DNA of 64,000 bases from Strongylocentrotus droebachiensis (Eukaryota; Echinodermata; Echinoidea; Camarodonta; Strongylocentrotidae). The notes under the pieces were generated by a model, which saw only the letters and a program-made list of their open reading frames with translations, ran no database searches and had not been told where the DNA came from. Shown one piece after another: positions 11,183-26,600 of the stretch. The translations under genes were made by a program, and so were the position numbers. The stretch spans positions 310,001 to 374,000 of the forward strand of contig JAVYIG010000648.1 of the NCBI GenBank assembly GCA_035222895.1. The letters are read 5' to 3'. Every line of letters begins with the position of its first letter. Within the stretch, counting starts at the first letter, position 1.

Positions 11183-14100
11183 GTACGTTCTTTACTTCAG
11201 TTGATAGAGATTCGTTTTTCCATAACACTCTTCTTATCTTTACAAGGCATGGTTTTACCCGAAATGCAACGACAAATCGATATAGCCACATAAACATTTA
11301 GTTTAGAGAATGCCTGGTTCTTTCTTTTATTTTAATGTCAATGTTAATAACAGTTAACAAAACATTTCTGAAGGTAATATGAATAAAAATACTATTCAGG
11401 CACTAAATTTAAATGAACAGGTGACTAAACAAACGTTTGCAAGAATTAATCAGAACTCATATTTTATTACTCCCAATTCTTTTTCTGGTACTCGAAAAGG
11501 CTTAAAAACTGTTTTAAATTTTGTATAAAGCGTAAGGAAAGTTCCTCTTTGCTGTCTCTCTTAATATGGGATTTTTTGTGAGCAAATTTTGAAGACTTGA
11601 CCAGTTTTAATAGCTGGGTGAACCACAACAAGTGGAGATTTGGTGGCCAGAAGTAAATATGGAAGGTCTGGGCGATCGAAAGTCAATAAAGGTTAAGAGA
11701 CTAAAGATGAAGAGATTAACAGAAAAAGAAACATTTCAAGGAATGTAAATTAATACATTCCGTGAAATATGTCTCTCTTTTGTTTGGAGCTGTGCCCGTA
11801 GAGTACCATGGCCAGCATACCCAGTGCCAGGAATCACTAATATCCCTACTGTGCTCCGATTGCTGTATACCAATCTCGAAAAGAAAGTAAATGTAAAATC
11901 CTTTCAGGGCTGCCAATGTTATTCATGTAATTAACTGCCATGTTAAAATACTGACAAACGTCCAGAAGAACACATTTCAACACAACCAAGACAAAAAGAT
12001 TATCAATAAATATTCAGCTTTATTACCTGTGCAAGTCCACAAGGTGTTGGCATCTATTTACTACAGTGCTGGACGAGTTTCTGTCATTTCCACCTGAACG
12101 AGTTTGCAAGAAGTTGGAAGCTTAGGGGTTGACTTATTTTTCTAATTCGTTATGTTTTTTGCACATTAATCTCTGAATAATTCCAGGGTGTATCAGTGCT
12201 TATAAAACATGTACGTTAGACATTATATTGCCATAAAGTTGTAATCAATTTTTCTTTACCTCTTTTCATGGAATAATTGTGACAATATGATTTATTCCTG
12301 ATAGATTTGGGTCATATAGCTTCCCAGAACTGTATCGATCTATCTAAATATTCATAGATATTGATCAATAAAGTTCTGAGAAAAAACATACTGTATCATA
12401 TTGTCTCAATCATTTCCTGAAAACAAATATTTACTCTAACTTTAATGTGAAACAATATAATTTCATACTTGCAGTGAAGACGTGTTCAACCCTTGCACCT
12501 CCAAATAACGGTTTCCATGACTGTCCAAGGATCGCCGACTACTTGCTTGTGGGAACCATCTGCCGATATTCCTGCAAGGAACAATTCAAATTAGAGGGCG
12601 CTTCTCAGCTGGAATGTAAAGGGACACCACAGGCTGTAAGCTGGACACCACAACCTGCTCCAATTTGCACAAGTAAAGAAAAAACCATCCCTTAGTCTGT
12701 TATTTACACATAATTGATTTCAGAAGGAGAAAACGGTTTCTATTATCAAAGTGAAAGTCTAGCTTGAAAGAAAAGGTTGAAACGCTATATTAACAAATAA
12801 ATTATGCACAAGGCCCCATGGATTGGCACCGCTTTTTAGTATTTATCATAAAGCCCCACTGCACTACATAGAGGTGTCGTGGACGAGTGGATACGTCATC
12901 GGACTGTCGATCACAAGGTCCGCGGTTCGAATCCCGCAGCGGCACTAATGTCCTTTGTCAAGACATTGATCTACATTTGCCACACTCCACCCAGGTGAAG
13001 TAAATGGGGACCTCCTTGAATGCTGTGAGCACCGAAATCGGTAGCCTAGCAGAGTTTGAGTAATTTTGGAGCGCTTTGAGCACCTTGTAGTGTGGATATG
13101 TGCGCTTTTTAAATAGCCAATATTATTATTATTACTTGGGCCCTCTATATAGCAAACAATGCCTAATTGGTGCCTGTTGGTCCCCCATGATCCTCATTTT
13201 CTTATGTTAATTGCGAGCTGATTTGATGAGATAACCACATGCCAGTGACCTTGCCTCTTACCCCCCTAGCTAAACTAGTGCTGACGGGCTTTAAGATGTA
13301 TGACAGTATACAACACAGCAGTGAGGGCATGATGTGTATTATTTGTTTTTATAAGATTATATGTTTTATTTGTTTTATAAAATGATGTTTTATATCAGGA
13401 TTTTACTAATGACCAGTCATTAGCATTGGATAATGACCGGTCATTATCCAAATTACGTGTTAGGCAAAATAATTGCCTGGTCACGTGTACGCTATCAACC
13501 AATTATTTGAATAGGATCCACGTCATCATCTTATAAATAGTAATTAATACATTTTTATTCTTTGGTGTGCATCTTAACCGAGTGCTTTAATGCGTTTAAG
13601 CTTACAGATCAAGATCACAAGAGTGCAGCATAATTTTTTGGTCATATTCAATCATTTTCTTTTCAAAAGTAAGATTCCTTCTCTTCCAGTACTATCTTAT
13701 TCACACACTGCATCAATAGTCACAGTGATATTTATCATGATTCAAGACGATAGTAATACAGGGAATAAATGTGTGTAATAAAGCAAGAGCTTGTGTGAGG
13801 GTACGCCTGTGCATTAATGTACAATATGAAGTGTGTACTTTTTGTATTAGATATTGAATAATCATAAACATTTGAATTTGTCTCTTTTATTAGAGATAAC
13901 CTGTGACCCACTCTCAGATCCTATGCATGGTTCGGTGACGTGCACATTAGGTTATAATTACTTCAGCATCTGTACTTACTCCTGTGGTGACGGATATGGT
14001 CTTGACCAAGGAGTGGCTTCATACCTCATCTGCCTCTCTTATGGCTGGTCTGCACCTCCCGTTGAGGAATGCACAGGTAAGTAACCAAAGTATTATTAAG

Positions 14101-17100
14101 TTTGAGCTGAAGCATGAATGTGGGTCATTGACTTAGTATACTTAATTACTTACTGACTTAAGTGCACAGGACGGAGTGTCCCCTTGCGCTCCTAAGGGTG
14201 GGCTGCCTCCATTCACTTCTGTCCTGGTCTTGGTGTTGGGCAGCCTTGGCGGATTTGGTCTTTCCACCTCAGGGGAGGACGTCCCGGTGGCCGTGGTAAA
14301 GTCATTGGTGTGGACTTGTATTGGTAGGCATTCCTGTGGCATACGTATCACATGTCCAAACCATTTCAGGCGGCGGTTGGATATTTCTTCATTTATTGTC
14401 TTGGAGATTTTCAATGACTTTCTGATGTCTACGCTTCTAATTTTATCTAGAAGATGGACTCCTGCTATTGTCCGCAGACATCTCATCTCTAAAGTTTCCA
14501 GTTTATCTCAGTCAGTTTTCCTTAGTGTCCACGTCTCTGGCCAGTAGGTGGCTATAGGACAAAATCTTCTACCTTCTCTATAGGATTGCCATCTATTGAA
14601 ATCTCCTCATCATCGTTTGTTATGATTCTGTATTTAGCTGTGTTGATTTGATTTTCATTCCCCATTTACCACAGACTTCCACCAGCTTGTCAGTTGATGT
14701 TTGGAGTTTGTCATAGATGAGTTTGAGTAGAGTGGTGTCATCTGCATAGCGGATGTCGTATGCCACCCATCTGGACCTCATTGTCTAGGTTTTTAGCTCA
14801 TCCGGCCCGAAGGTGTCATCTGCATAGCGGATGTCGTATGCCACCCATCTGGACCTCATTGTCTAGGTTTTTAGCTCATCCGGCCCGAAGGGCCCGATGA
14901 GCTTATGCCATGGCGTCCGTCCGTCCGTCCGTCCACAGTTTTCAAAATGCTTCTTCTTCGTTATTTTTCAACCGATTTTGATTCTGATTGTTTCATATGA
15001 TAGGGGCTAGGAGGGGGATTTAAAGCTTCTACACAGAATCGTGAAATTCATTATCTATGCTAATTTATGCAAATTTATTCGAAATCACAAAAATGCTTTT
15101 TCTCCTTCATTTCTCTACCGATTTTGATTTGGTTTGCCTTTTCTGGTAGAGCTAAATTTGGAACACGAAACTTCTACACCGAATTTTGAGATTTTGCTCC
15201 ATTAAATAATTATGGTAATTTATGCAAATTTATTCCAAAAATAATAAAAAAATCACAAAAAAAGCTTCTTCTCCTTCATATTTCGACTGATTTTGATTTG
15301 ATTTGCTTTATATCATAGAGCTAACTTTGGTACACTATACCTCTACGCAGAATTTTGACATTTGTCCTTATTAATTAATTATGGTAATTTATGCAAATTT
15401 ATTCCAGAAAAAACAAAAATTGCTTCTTCTCCCTCATTTCTTGACCGAGTTTGATTTGGTTTGCTTTATCTGGTAGAGCTAAATTTGGTTTACTAAAATT
15501 CTACACAGAATTTTGAGATTTTGCTCCATTGATTAATTATGGTAATTTATTCAAATTTATTCCAAAAATAACAAAAATTGTTTCTTCTCCTTCATTTCAG
15601 GGCATCAAATTTTTAATTTTTGACCAGTTCAAAAGTGTACCACATAAAATTTACGATATTTGTTGTTGCGAGATGCGGATGAGCGCTACGTCATTGACGT
15701 TCTGGTTGACATCTGCCATCACAAATTCTTGGAAGATGTTAAACAGTCTTGATGATCTTCAGCAGGATCTGTGCCATTGCTGGACCACCAGCTTTCAGTG
15801 TTTCAGCTCCTGTATTATCAAATCCAGTTGCTTTGTTATTCTTTAGAGCCTTGATCGTTTAGAGCCTTGATCGCAGCTTTAACTTCTTCTATGGTAAAAG
15901 GTGTAGGCTGGGTTTCAGTAGGAGGAGGTTCAGGTATATTGCGAAGTGTGTTGGTGTCTTGCGGGAACTCTGTATTAAGCTGGGTGCTGAAATGTTCTTT
16001 CCAGCAATCCAAAACATTTCCTGGAGCACTCATGATGATCCCCTCTTTGTTCTTGGCTGCTGGCTGTATCTTCTTCTTCTCACCAGCTAGTTTCATTACT
16101 TTCTTACCTCATGGCTGTCATTTTGTGCATGTGCGGCCTCCATTTCCACTTTTTTACTTCATATTTAACTTTTTTGTTAAGGCGCCGATACTCCATAATA
16201 TTTTGATTATTATGAGGGGAGTTCAGTTTAGTTACCCTAGCCTTCCTTCTAAGTTCACAAGCATCTCTCACTTGTTCTGGGAGATTTTTCACTAGTTTCC
16301 CTCTCCTGATGCCAACAACATGCTTGGTAATAAATCTCATTGGTTGCATTCATGAACTTCAGCCAGAGCTCATCATCAACGTCTGTATCTTCCAACAGCA
16401 ACAACGGTTCAAACGCTCCACCAATTCGAGCTTATAATTCTTCAGCAACAGATGGGTTTTTAAACCTGCCCACATCAAATGACTTCTGTACGCTCTTTAT
16501 TCTTCTAGCTTTTGGTGGCTGAAACTGTTCATTGGCTAATACGCGGTTGTGATCTGATCCAATGTCAGCAGAGCAGAACGACCTATTTTTTATGCTCTTT
16601 AAGTCACCTTGGTACACCAAGATAAAGTCCAAGTTCATCACTCCAAGTTCAAACTTGCCCAAGGCAGGTGCCCATGTTTTATAGTCTGATCCTATCTTCG
16701 CATTAAAGTCTCCCATAATTATTAACTTCTCTTTCTTTGGGATTTGTTGAATATGTAGTTGAAGCAGGTCATAAAATTCATCACTCTCTTGATCACTATG
16801 TCCTGTTGTGGGTGCATAAACTTGAATAATATTCATGATTCCTCCTTTTATCTGGAATTTTGCTGTAATCATTCTGGATGATACTGCTTCATAATAACCC
16901 AATAGGCAGTGGAGTATTTTTGGTAAAATCATTATGCCAACTCCCTAACGGCTTCTATTGTCTTTTCGACTTGACAGTAAAAAGGTGTACCCATCTGTAA
17001 TGAGGGTCTCTGCATCTTCTCAGCAACTTTGACCCCACCAGGTGTATCCTTAGTCATATCAGGTAACTTCCCTTGTTGGCCTTCCTTGTAGATCTTCCTT

Positions 17101-20100
17101 TTTCTTAATGGATCTGTTGTCCTCTTCTTTGCTGTATTCTCTGAAATTTTCTTTCTTGGGTTGTATGCTGTTCCTTTTGCGACTTGTACCTGTAAGGATG
17201 ACAGCCTTGAAAATACCGGCAGATTCTTCGCACCCCTGCCAATATGCTGCCGTGTAGCAGCCACCGGGACTCGGGGCCATGGCTTTGGATTTTTGTTTAT
17301 GATTGGTAGATAGGTTTCCCGAAGGAGTTTTGACCTATGTGCTAAAGCACATAAACTGGGCATGCGGTCAATTAATTCCCAGTCTGGTACAACGATGTTC
17401 TGTTGATTCAAGGAGAAGGCCACCACCCCACTCCTGAGGTTTTATCAGGTTTTCCTTCCCTAGCTACCCAGAGCCCCTGTCAGTTACCCAGACCGCAAGG
17501 CCCAGGTATCCGGTTAGTACCATGTGGAGGTAGGGGTTGAGTTACATGCAGAGAGGCGATTATGGACAGATAGACAAAAAATGCTATCTGTACATACAAC
17601 ATGGGGTGCGTTTATTGGGTCTTGCCACTAGATATGTTATCGTACCCCACTATCATACCCCACTATCGAACCCCACTATGCGAAAGTGATTTGCGGGATG
17701 TCGCGTTTATCGTCTCTTCACGATTCAAAATAAAGGCCTTGTGTCTGCGCAGCTGTTTTGCCCGGGAAGCAGACAGTTTCTCGGAGGTCAACTACACACA
17801 CATGCTTGTACACAACACATGGCGCGCGCTAGCCTCCGAACCGGAAATTAACCTGGGTGGTCCGATTTGTATGTGGGGTTCAAAACAGCTTTGCGTTTAT
17901 CATCTTTCAGAAACGTGATTCTGGCTGTATCACATTCAAAACACACCTTTTTGCGTCTTTAGATATGCCCATATCTAAAAAGGCCTTTAAAAAAGGCTTT
18001 GCGTTTATCACCTTCTAAATTTGCCTGAAAGACGTTTGAGAAACCTGATTCTAGCCAGAAATTTGGTCAATAAACGCACCCTTGGAGAGGAGAAAAGGAG
18101 GGGTATAGAGTAGGAATTAAAGCAAGAGGGAAGGTAAAGGGACAGCCATGCAAGTATACATGCAGAGAGGGAAGGGAAAGGTGGGGGTGAAAAGGCGACT
18201 CCAGCTGAAGTTGCGCATCTACACGCTTTACTAACCTGAGAATGTGGGTCATAAGCCCTTTCAAATTGTTATTTCAATAATTGCATCTCAAACCCAATAA
18301 AAGGCTAAGTTAAAGGCATTTGTTTTTGTATCTTCCCTTTGTCACAAGCTCCACCGCTTGTGATATGGCCTGACCAAAATTCAGTGCATCAGCCCAAGAC
18401 TTGAAAGAAGGAGATTTTGACGGCACTTAAAAAAAAACCTGGTGCCCAGTCAGCAATGGTAGAACATTTATGAATAGGGTATCTTTAGAAAGAAGGTTTC
18501 AATTTCACACTTATTATTCCTTTTAATTATAAGCTGTTTAAGGTTGGGTACACTTTTTTACGAACTGTATTTATGTACAGTTTTGTTTTATTTGTCCATA
18601 ATGTGCACGGTCTAATCCACCACCTATTGCAAAGTAAAGAATACTCTCTGCCAGATATTCTTTGAACTCATGAAATAAAATGCCATTAGTTCAATATGGC
18701 TTACAGCCTCTCTAAGGTCGTTACTGAAGTGCACATCCACTGTCAAAAACAGCCAGAATTTTAAATCTTAAAAATGTCAACGATCTTTGTTTCTTTTTAA
18801 ACACCTTCAGATAATGAGAGCCCGACATTCTCTGGTTGTGAGTCTCAGCCTGTGGTTTATCCGTTGTTCATCGCGGCCAATGAGAGTGCATCAGTCTTCA
18901 ACTGGACCATCCCTGTTGCTACTGATAATGGTGGTATAGCTCTAAATACCACCGAGCCAGATTATCCCAAACCAGGCGTTGATGAACTAGAAGCTAACTA
19001 CTACAGTTTCTCATATTTAGTTACTGATGAGAGCGGCAATGTTGGAACATGCAGTGTTCTCCTTATTGTGTCAGGTAGGTTTACTACTTTGAAGTGATTA
19101 CCATGACCAAAGTTAACCTAGCTATATACCGCTTGCTCAAATGACACATCATCTGGCAAGTTTGAATTTCCTAAGTCGCTTCTTTCGTTTGTTTGTGCTT
19201 TTTTGATATTTTATTTCCGGAAAGTTTTGCCCAACAAGCTCATGCGCATACGGTATTGCAAACCTACTATTTTAAAAAAGAAAGCAGAATGTTTGTTTAA
19301 CACATCTATTTTTGGGATGTTGTTTAAAAGTTATATGTTCATTTCATCTTTCCAGAGATCCGTTGTGAACCTCTACCTTTCCAAGTAGGTCTACATGCCT
19401 CTTGCAGCCATGGATCTCGTAGAGGTTCTTTCTGCCATTTTTCCTGCTCTGCTGGATACTACCTGGTGGGTAATGACCAAGCCATGTGTGAAAGAACCAA
19501 CTCAGTTAATTCCAAGCTAGGGGAATGGTCTAATCCGACTGCTCAGTGCGAAGGTAAATTGGTGGTTTCAATTGCTTTTTACACGACCTTTTGAAATGTG
19601 CAAACATTCCAATGACGTCTCATATAATCCGAATATGATTTCTATATAGGAAATTGGCATTGCCCCCGGCCCCCCGAGTTTATTTTTCGAAATTTTCTGC
19701 CATCATGTGAATGGGAAAGCAGGGTGATGGTGATGGTTGTTAGTGTACCTGACTGCTTAGAAAGCATAAATGCATGTAAGTAAACAACGAGACGACCGAC
19801 AGCTTTATAGGTCCTCTCCGATGATGATTAATGCGTTACCAAAGGGCACTAGCGTATCGGCTACAAACCAATATATATACTGTAATAAACACCAGGGCGA
19901 AATGTAAATGTTAAGACGGCTCCATATTATGTGAATTCTAAAACCCACTTCCTTATATGAAATGTTGCAGAGGTACACTGTGATCCAGCCCCTGCACTTG
20001 AGAATGGGCATTTCACCAATGGATTCTGCGAAACCAAACATTTATCTGTTTGTGTCTACAAGTGTTCTGAGGGATTCATTATCAGAAATAGCGTACTCTA

Positions 20101-20642
20101 TTGCGCTGTTCAATCTGGGACTAACATGGCTACATGGATCGGTACTGAACCGGTCTGCGAAGGTGATAGTCTTTATGATTTTACTTTATATGTTCTATAA
20201 GGCTCGTTCAGATATGACGCGAGGCAAAACCACTGCGTCTTTTTTGCTGCTGTTTAAGGCATCATATCTGAACAAGTCTTTACATGTGCTGCTAAGTCAA
20301 GACATATACCTCTCCTGTTTATGACATATATGCAGGCGCGTACGCAGGGGGGTGGTTTTAGGATTAAACCCCCCCCTCAAGTTTTTTGTATGTGTATGTT
20401 TTATGTATGTTATTTAGGAACCCCCCCCCCCTTTTTTTTTTTTTTTTTTAATAAATAAATAAAAAAATTAATTGCCAATGGCTGATCTTACCCCCCCCCC
20501 CCAGCTGGACAAAATGTCAAATTTTCAAATTTCGAAAAAAAAGTGTCCTCTTACCCCCCCTCCCCCCCCCCCCCCCCCCGCGCTTATTCAGCGGCTGGCT
20601 GAGTCGTTGCGATTTTTTGGGGACTCTAAAAAAAGTGTACGC

Positions 20643-20679
<37 letters not shown>

Positions 20680-23600
20680 CTTATTCAGCGCCTGGCTGAG
20701 TCGTTGCGAAATTTTGGGCCCGATTTGAAACCCCCCCCCCCCCCCTTGAAAAAATCCTGCGTACGCCACTGCATATATGCAGAGCACAACAATAGAGGGG
20801 GATATCAAAAGAAAACAAATCATATCTATTAGATAATGAATATTCTCTCCACAAAAGGATCGAGTGTATCCCTATTGAAATCGGTATCACATTAAGAATA
20901 ATAACGCAAATCAAATCAAAGTCTATTAAAAGAGAGATACATCGATTCTGGGACACCAAGTTTAACACTTTCTGATTTATACCAAATAATAAATACTGTA
21001 CACAAAAATGAAATGAAACAAATTATCTTCTTGTATTCATTCATAATGTACTATATATGTTTGAAGTGCAAACGAGATACACATCGTCTATTTGGAGCAA
21101 AAAGAGTTTAAAGCCATATGCTGTACATGGAACACTGTTTTCACGGACTTGTGAGTGTGAACAAATGACATATTCACACAGCAATGTAGAGCATTCATTG
21201 TCATATCTAATGAATGGAAAGTGGTATGGAATTCATTACTTTCCCATAGTAAAAAATAAATGCAAATAATGAGATAGATTTTTGTTAAATTCCTCAGGTA
21301 ATCAATTAGAAATAGACATAAACGTACCTATGCAATAGATGTGGTGAAATCGCACATCAAAAAGGGAAAGCCTCACTAAATTCATGTATCTGATCTTTCT
21401 CCTTCTAGTACAAACTTGTTACAGGCCACCTCTGTATGGGATCTTGGGGGTGAGCAATGGGACACTATGTGCATCATCTCCTTATGTGCCTGCCAGTGAA
21501 ACGTGTTCCTTTGGCTGCGCTGAAGGATACACCCTTAAGGGTGCTGGAATCATTCAGTGTGGCCTCGATGGATCATGGCTCCAACCCATTCCAGAATGTG
21601 AAGGTATGCCATTCCCTACATTCTCCATATAATCATTTAGCTCCCTGACAGCGTAGGCTAATATATATATATGACTGTGATTCGTTTCCCTGCGTGTATT
21701 CAGAGACTCCGTAACATCTTGAGGTCACTGAGACGTAGGACACAGCAGTTAACAACACATTCCTTCCGTATTTATGCAATCAGAGCATGTAACCAAATAT
21801 CATGCGTTTTTGTTATTCAATGTTTCTGTTTTTTTCTTTTACATTAAGTTTCGTTAAGAAATGAGTAAAATTACTATTTAATGGACGTAATTATTACTGT
21901 GCGGAAGTAAATGTAACCTTCACCAAGACTAATGATGTATCTGATGTTTGATTGAAATGACCTTTTAGGATACCCGGTAGTTCTTTTTGTTAACGGTTAT
22001 AGATCTGTCGGAAATCAATATGTGTACTACATATATATTTCAATTAGGATTACTACATGTACTACATGTATTATTTAAATCAGAACTATCCTCATCATAG
22101 CCTTCTCACTAAACTGGACTTCTACGGGATTAGATCCAAAACCAAAAAGTGGATATCATCCTTCCTTAAGGCCCGGTCACACAGGGAGGACGCATGGGGA
22201 ACGCACGGCCAGCGCATTGGAAATTTGCAATTTGGGCCAGTGCGTTGTCGTTCGCTAGGCGTGCGTCATCATTCGTTACTCGTTCGTCGAGCGCGCTGGA
22301 CCAACGCTGGACCAGCGCTATGCATGCGTCGTCATTCGCTGTGTGCGTCGGGATTTTTTGAGCATGCTCAAAAACGTGCGCCGAGCTCGACGCATGAATA
22401 TACACGCCAAAGGCACGCCAGACATGCGCCGGAGCGCGCTAGACCAGCGCCAGACATGCGTGGAGCGCGCTAGACCAGCGCCAGACAAACGCGGAGCACA
22501 CGCCCTGTATACGCACAGCGCGCTAGCTACACGCCGTGCATTTTGTGTCAGCTCGCTAGCTTTTCCAAAATTATGACAAAAGTTAGGCACACGTTCTTTT
22601 CCGATTTCCAATGCGCTGGCCGTGCGTCGTAGAACGCGGTGCATGCGTGGACCATTCGTCCAGCGCGCTAGCAACACGCTGTGGATTCGTGGAAGTTGTT
22701 TTCATGTGCGCTCTGTGTGCGCCCTGTGTGCGCCCTGTGTGCGCCCTGTATACGCCCTGTATGCGTCCAGCGCGCTATGCATTTGGTGTCAGCTAGCTGT
22801 ATAGCTTCGACAAAAGTTGGGCGCACGACAACGCACTGGCCAAAATTGCAAATTTTCCATGCGTCCCCTCTGTGTGACCGGGCCTTAACTAAGAGATCCC
22901 AGAGGGTCATGATTAACGGCGAGTGTTCTGACTGGGTTCCCGTCCTCAGTGGGACTCCACAGGGTACAGTCCTCGGGCCACATCTCTTCCTCCTTCATAT
23001 CAATGATATTGATAATGGTGTGAAGAGTACTACCAGACTCTTTGCAGATGATTGCTCAATCTACAACACCATAAGATCACCCAAATATGAGAAAATACTA
23101 CAAACGGATCTTAACACCTTGGTAAACTGGGCCAATACCTGGGGAATGACTTTCAACCCGAGCAAATGCACAACTATGCGAGTCCCAAGGAGCAGGAAAC
23201 CAAACAGAACATCCTCCCAGATGACGGGAGTCAATCTCGAAGAAACCACACACACCAGATACTTGGGTATAATCATACAAAATGATATGAGATGGAACAA
23301 GCAGTTGAAAATTTCAAGAAGGCAATGAAAGTAGTCAACTTCTTGAAAAGGAACTTCTATCAATCTTCAACAAAAACAAAGGAGAAGCTGTATTCTATGC
23401 TGGTTAAACCTCATCTTAACTACGGTTCTTCAGCCTGGGATCCATATACGAGCACCAACTTCAGCAACATCGAAAGAGTCCAGAATGCAGCAGCTAGATT
23501 CGTCAAAAACCTTATACAAGATATTCAAGTGTCACTGCTTTGAAGGACTCAATGGGTTGGATCCCCCTCCAGGAGGAAAGATGGAAGTCTCGTATCACCT

Positions 23601-26600
23601 GTTTGTACAAAATGATTCACGACTTGATGGACATCAACTACAAGAATTACATCTCACCGAAGGTAGAACGAACAAGACGGGCCATGACCAACCATTCTAT
23701 ATCAACGAAGTCAGGAACGGATGCACATGCATACTCATTCTTCCCATGGACAGTTAAGGCCTGGAACCGTCTTTCTCCCTTAATTGTAGCCCAACCTTCC
23801 TTAAATACTTTGAAATCTGCGCTTAAAACCAACTTAAAACCAGCACCTTAAGTTGGTGGCCCACATGACGACACACCTCCAGTTTAAACACCTTTACGGC
23901 GTCTTTTGGAGGAATCCTACCAAGTATCTACCTCGTTTGTCTATTCTAATATTTTGGAACTAAGTTTCATGAAAAATTAGAAAGGTTATGTTAGAAAATG
24001 ATATGAGAGTCATTCAAAATATTGAACACTGTAATTATTTGCCAATAATTCATTTTTTCCTCCAGTTTATCAGATTTTTTCAGGTATACTTCAATTCAAT
24101 TTAAAAGCTCAATTTATTATGTGTATATAGTAGCAAATAATTTGTATTTATAAACATGCATGGAGACAATTAAATTGCCTTATTTATAAAAAAAATCCAT
24201 TCCCAAACTAAAATCAATATTGTGTATGACTATTATTTTGTCCTTAGTAAAATGTATCCATGTTTTGTATCATATTTCTGTTCTTTGTAAACTGTGTCTA
24301 TATATATATATATATATAAGCCTTTATTTTACATGCGAGCGAAACAAATATCCATGTTCAACATACATCTTACAAATAAATATTTGAATTGAATATCACG
24401 TTTCAATGTAATTTGCAGTCTACCAAACTGACCCCACCCCAATTAAAAAACGTTAATACCGTTATAAATATTATTATTATCATCATTGTTGTTATTATTT
24501 TAATTATTACTATTATCACTGTTGTTGTTCTTATCATTATAATATTATCATTACTTATATAAATTCTTCATGGGCAAACATGGGATATTATACTAGTCAC
24601 AAAATACATTTGTTTAAATCAAATCTAAAGACCACTTATCTGTATATTGTACTATTTTATAGGAAAAATTAAATATATGCATTTGATATCTATATCCTTT
24701 ATCCATCTCTATTTTGATAGCTATCACTTGCTCCTCGATTCCGGAACCAAGGAATGGAGGAATAAATGGATGCCCTCTTCAGAGTAAGGTTAGGTATGGA
24801 TCCACCTGCACGCTCTTCTGTAACGTTGGTTTTAAGCCAATCAATGAAAGCGACCCCATTCAACGTGCGTGTGGTAAAGATGAACATGACAGAGGCTACT
24901 GGGAAGGAGGTGGGACAATCACATGTGCTGGTAAGATTTACAAATCACTCAGGATTCGTCAGCCTGGTCTGTATATAAGGCTAAATAAACATAATTGTTG
25001 GTTTCTTGTTCCTTCTCCCTTCTTTATGTAAGCCCGCCTCAGTTTTTTTTTTTTTTTTACATTCTGAGTAAACTTATATACGTTCACAATAAAAATGTTA
25101 AAATTGAAAATGTAATTGAAAATTTGTTTAGGTTCTTTCTCTTTCTCTCTCTTTTGGTTTTGTTTTAATAGTTGTGACTTGCCTCCCACTCTCTGATCCG
25201 GTCAATGGTGACATCATATCTTGTACAAACGATGGATCAAGCACCAACGTCAGTCACATACAACAATATAACACAATCTGCAAATCATCCTGCAATCTTG
25301 GATACACTCCACAGTACAGCATCACTCGTAGATGTATGGAGTATGGATCCTGGGATGGCATTGATCAGCTCTGTCAAGGTTCTATAATTATTTTGTTTTG
25401 ATACAAAACTCCTAATAATTAAAAACTAGGGCGAGTCCAAGCTAATTTGTACCATACATTACCAATCACAGCTAAGATTTAGGGATATCTCATCACCGTA
25501 CTCAGTTCATATAGTAACCTCACATTCATTGTCAATATATGTTTACAATTCATCATTTTTTAGTTACGTATTGGATATCTTAGATGTGCACCTGCATCTG
25601 GATTTTGTACTATACTATATATAAAATTTCCAGGAAGAAAAAAGTCATGGAACAGCTGAACAATGCTATGAAATGTTGGAATATAATCATCGGATAGAGA
25701 AAGGCTCTCTTCATTGGCTGTTGACGATGGTGATGAGCTTGATCAAACCCTTGTAAATTATCAGGATGGATTTTACTGAGGATGTTCCGGTATAACGACA
25801 ACCCAACAGATATATATAGCACAGCTAGACCGACAGCCCAGGAGACATAATTTATAGCACAGTAGATCTATGGCCCAATTAGACCTACATTCCATATATA
25901 GAACAACAGCTCAGTATACAGGCAGCCTAGTGGGCCAACAGCCGGGTAAATGACAGCCCAGTAGACCAAAACACAAGTAGACCAAAGCCCAGGAGACCGA
26001 CAACCCAGGGGGCCGAAAAACAAGTAGACTGACAGCTCTGTAGACCGACAGCCCAGTAGACTCCAAACCCAGTAGACGGACAGCCCATTAGACTGCCACA
26101 GCTCAGTTGACCAAAAGCCCAGGAGACCGACAACACAGGGGGCTGAAAAACAAGTAAACTGACAGCCGCGTAGATGGACAACCCAGAAGACCAACCATCC
26201 AGTAGACCAACAGCCCAGGAAATCGACAGCTTAGTTAACCAACAGTCCAGTAGACTACCTGTCCAGTAGATTGACAGCCCCCGAAAACCGACAATATCTT
26301 TGTAGTGAACAGCCTTGATCAGGAGTGTCAGAAAACCAGTTAGGCTGACATGTCAGTCTCTTAGCTGACGTCCCCTTAACCCTTGGACCGGCGTCGGTCT
26401 TGTCGGTTGTCTATCTTATGGGTTGTGGTCGGTTTTCATTACTGTCTCTCAGAGCAGCAAAGCATAACAGGTCTTTATTAAGTAGAAAAAATCCAATTTA
26501 TCTGGAAGCAGCATAGACCTTTTCGATGGCTACCCACAGCTGCACAAGTTCACTTTTTACAAAACAATTATTCAATTCACGACATATTATCACAAGGTCT

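Noticed and set aside
12872..12945. tRNA gene
   Set aside because: A and B boxes and acceptor pairing are present, but the anticodon arm is malformed and the sequence continues into a SINE body repeated elsewhere.
22166..22884. CRISPR-like array of short repeats
   Set aside because: The GC-rich repeats are irregular, without constant spacers, and lie between transposon-type inverted ends in a eukaryotic intron.
25868..26194. 108-codon minus-strand frame rich in Trp and Val
   Set aside because: It is the minisatellite read in reverse; units differ and no start context is present.
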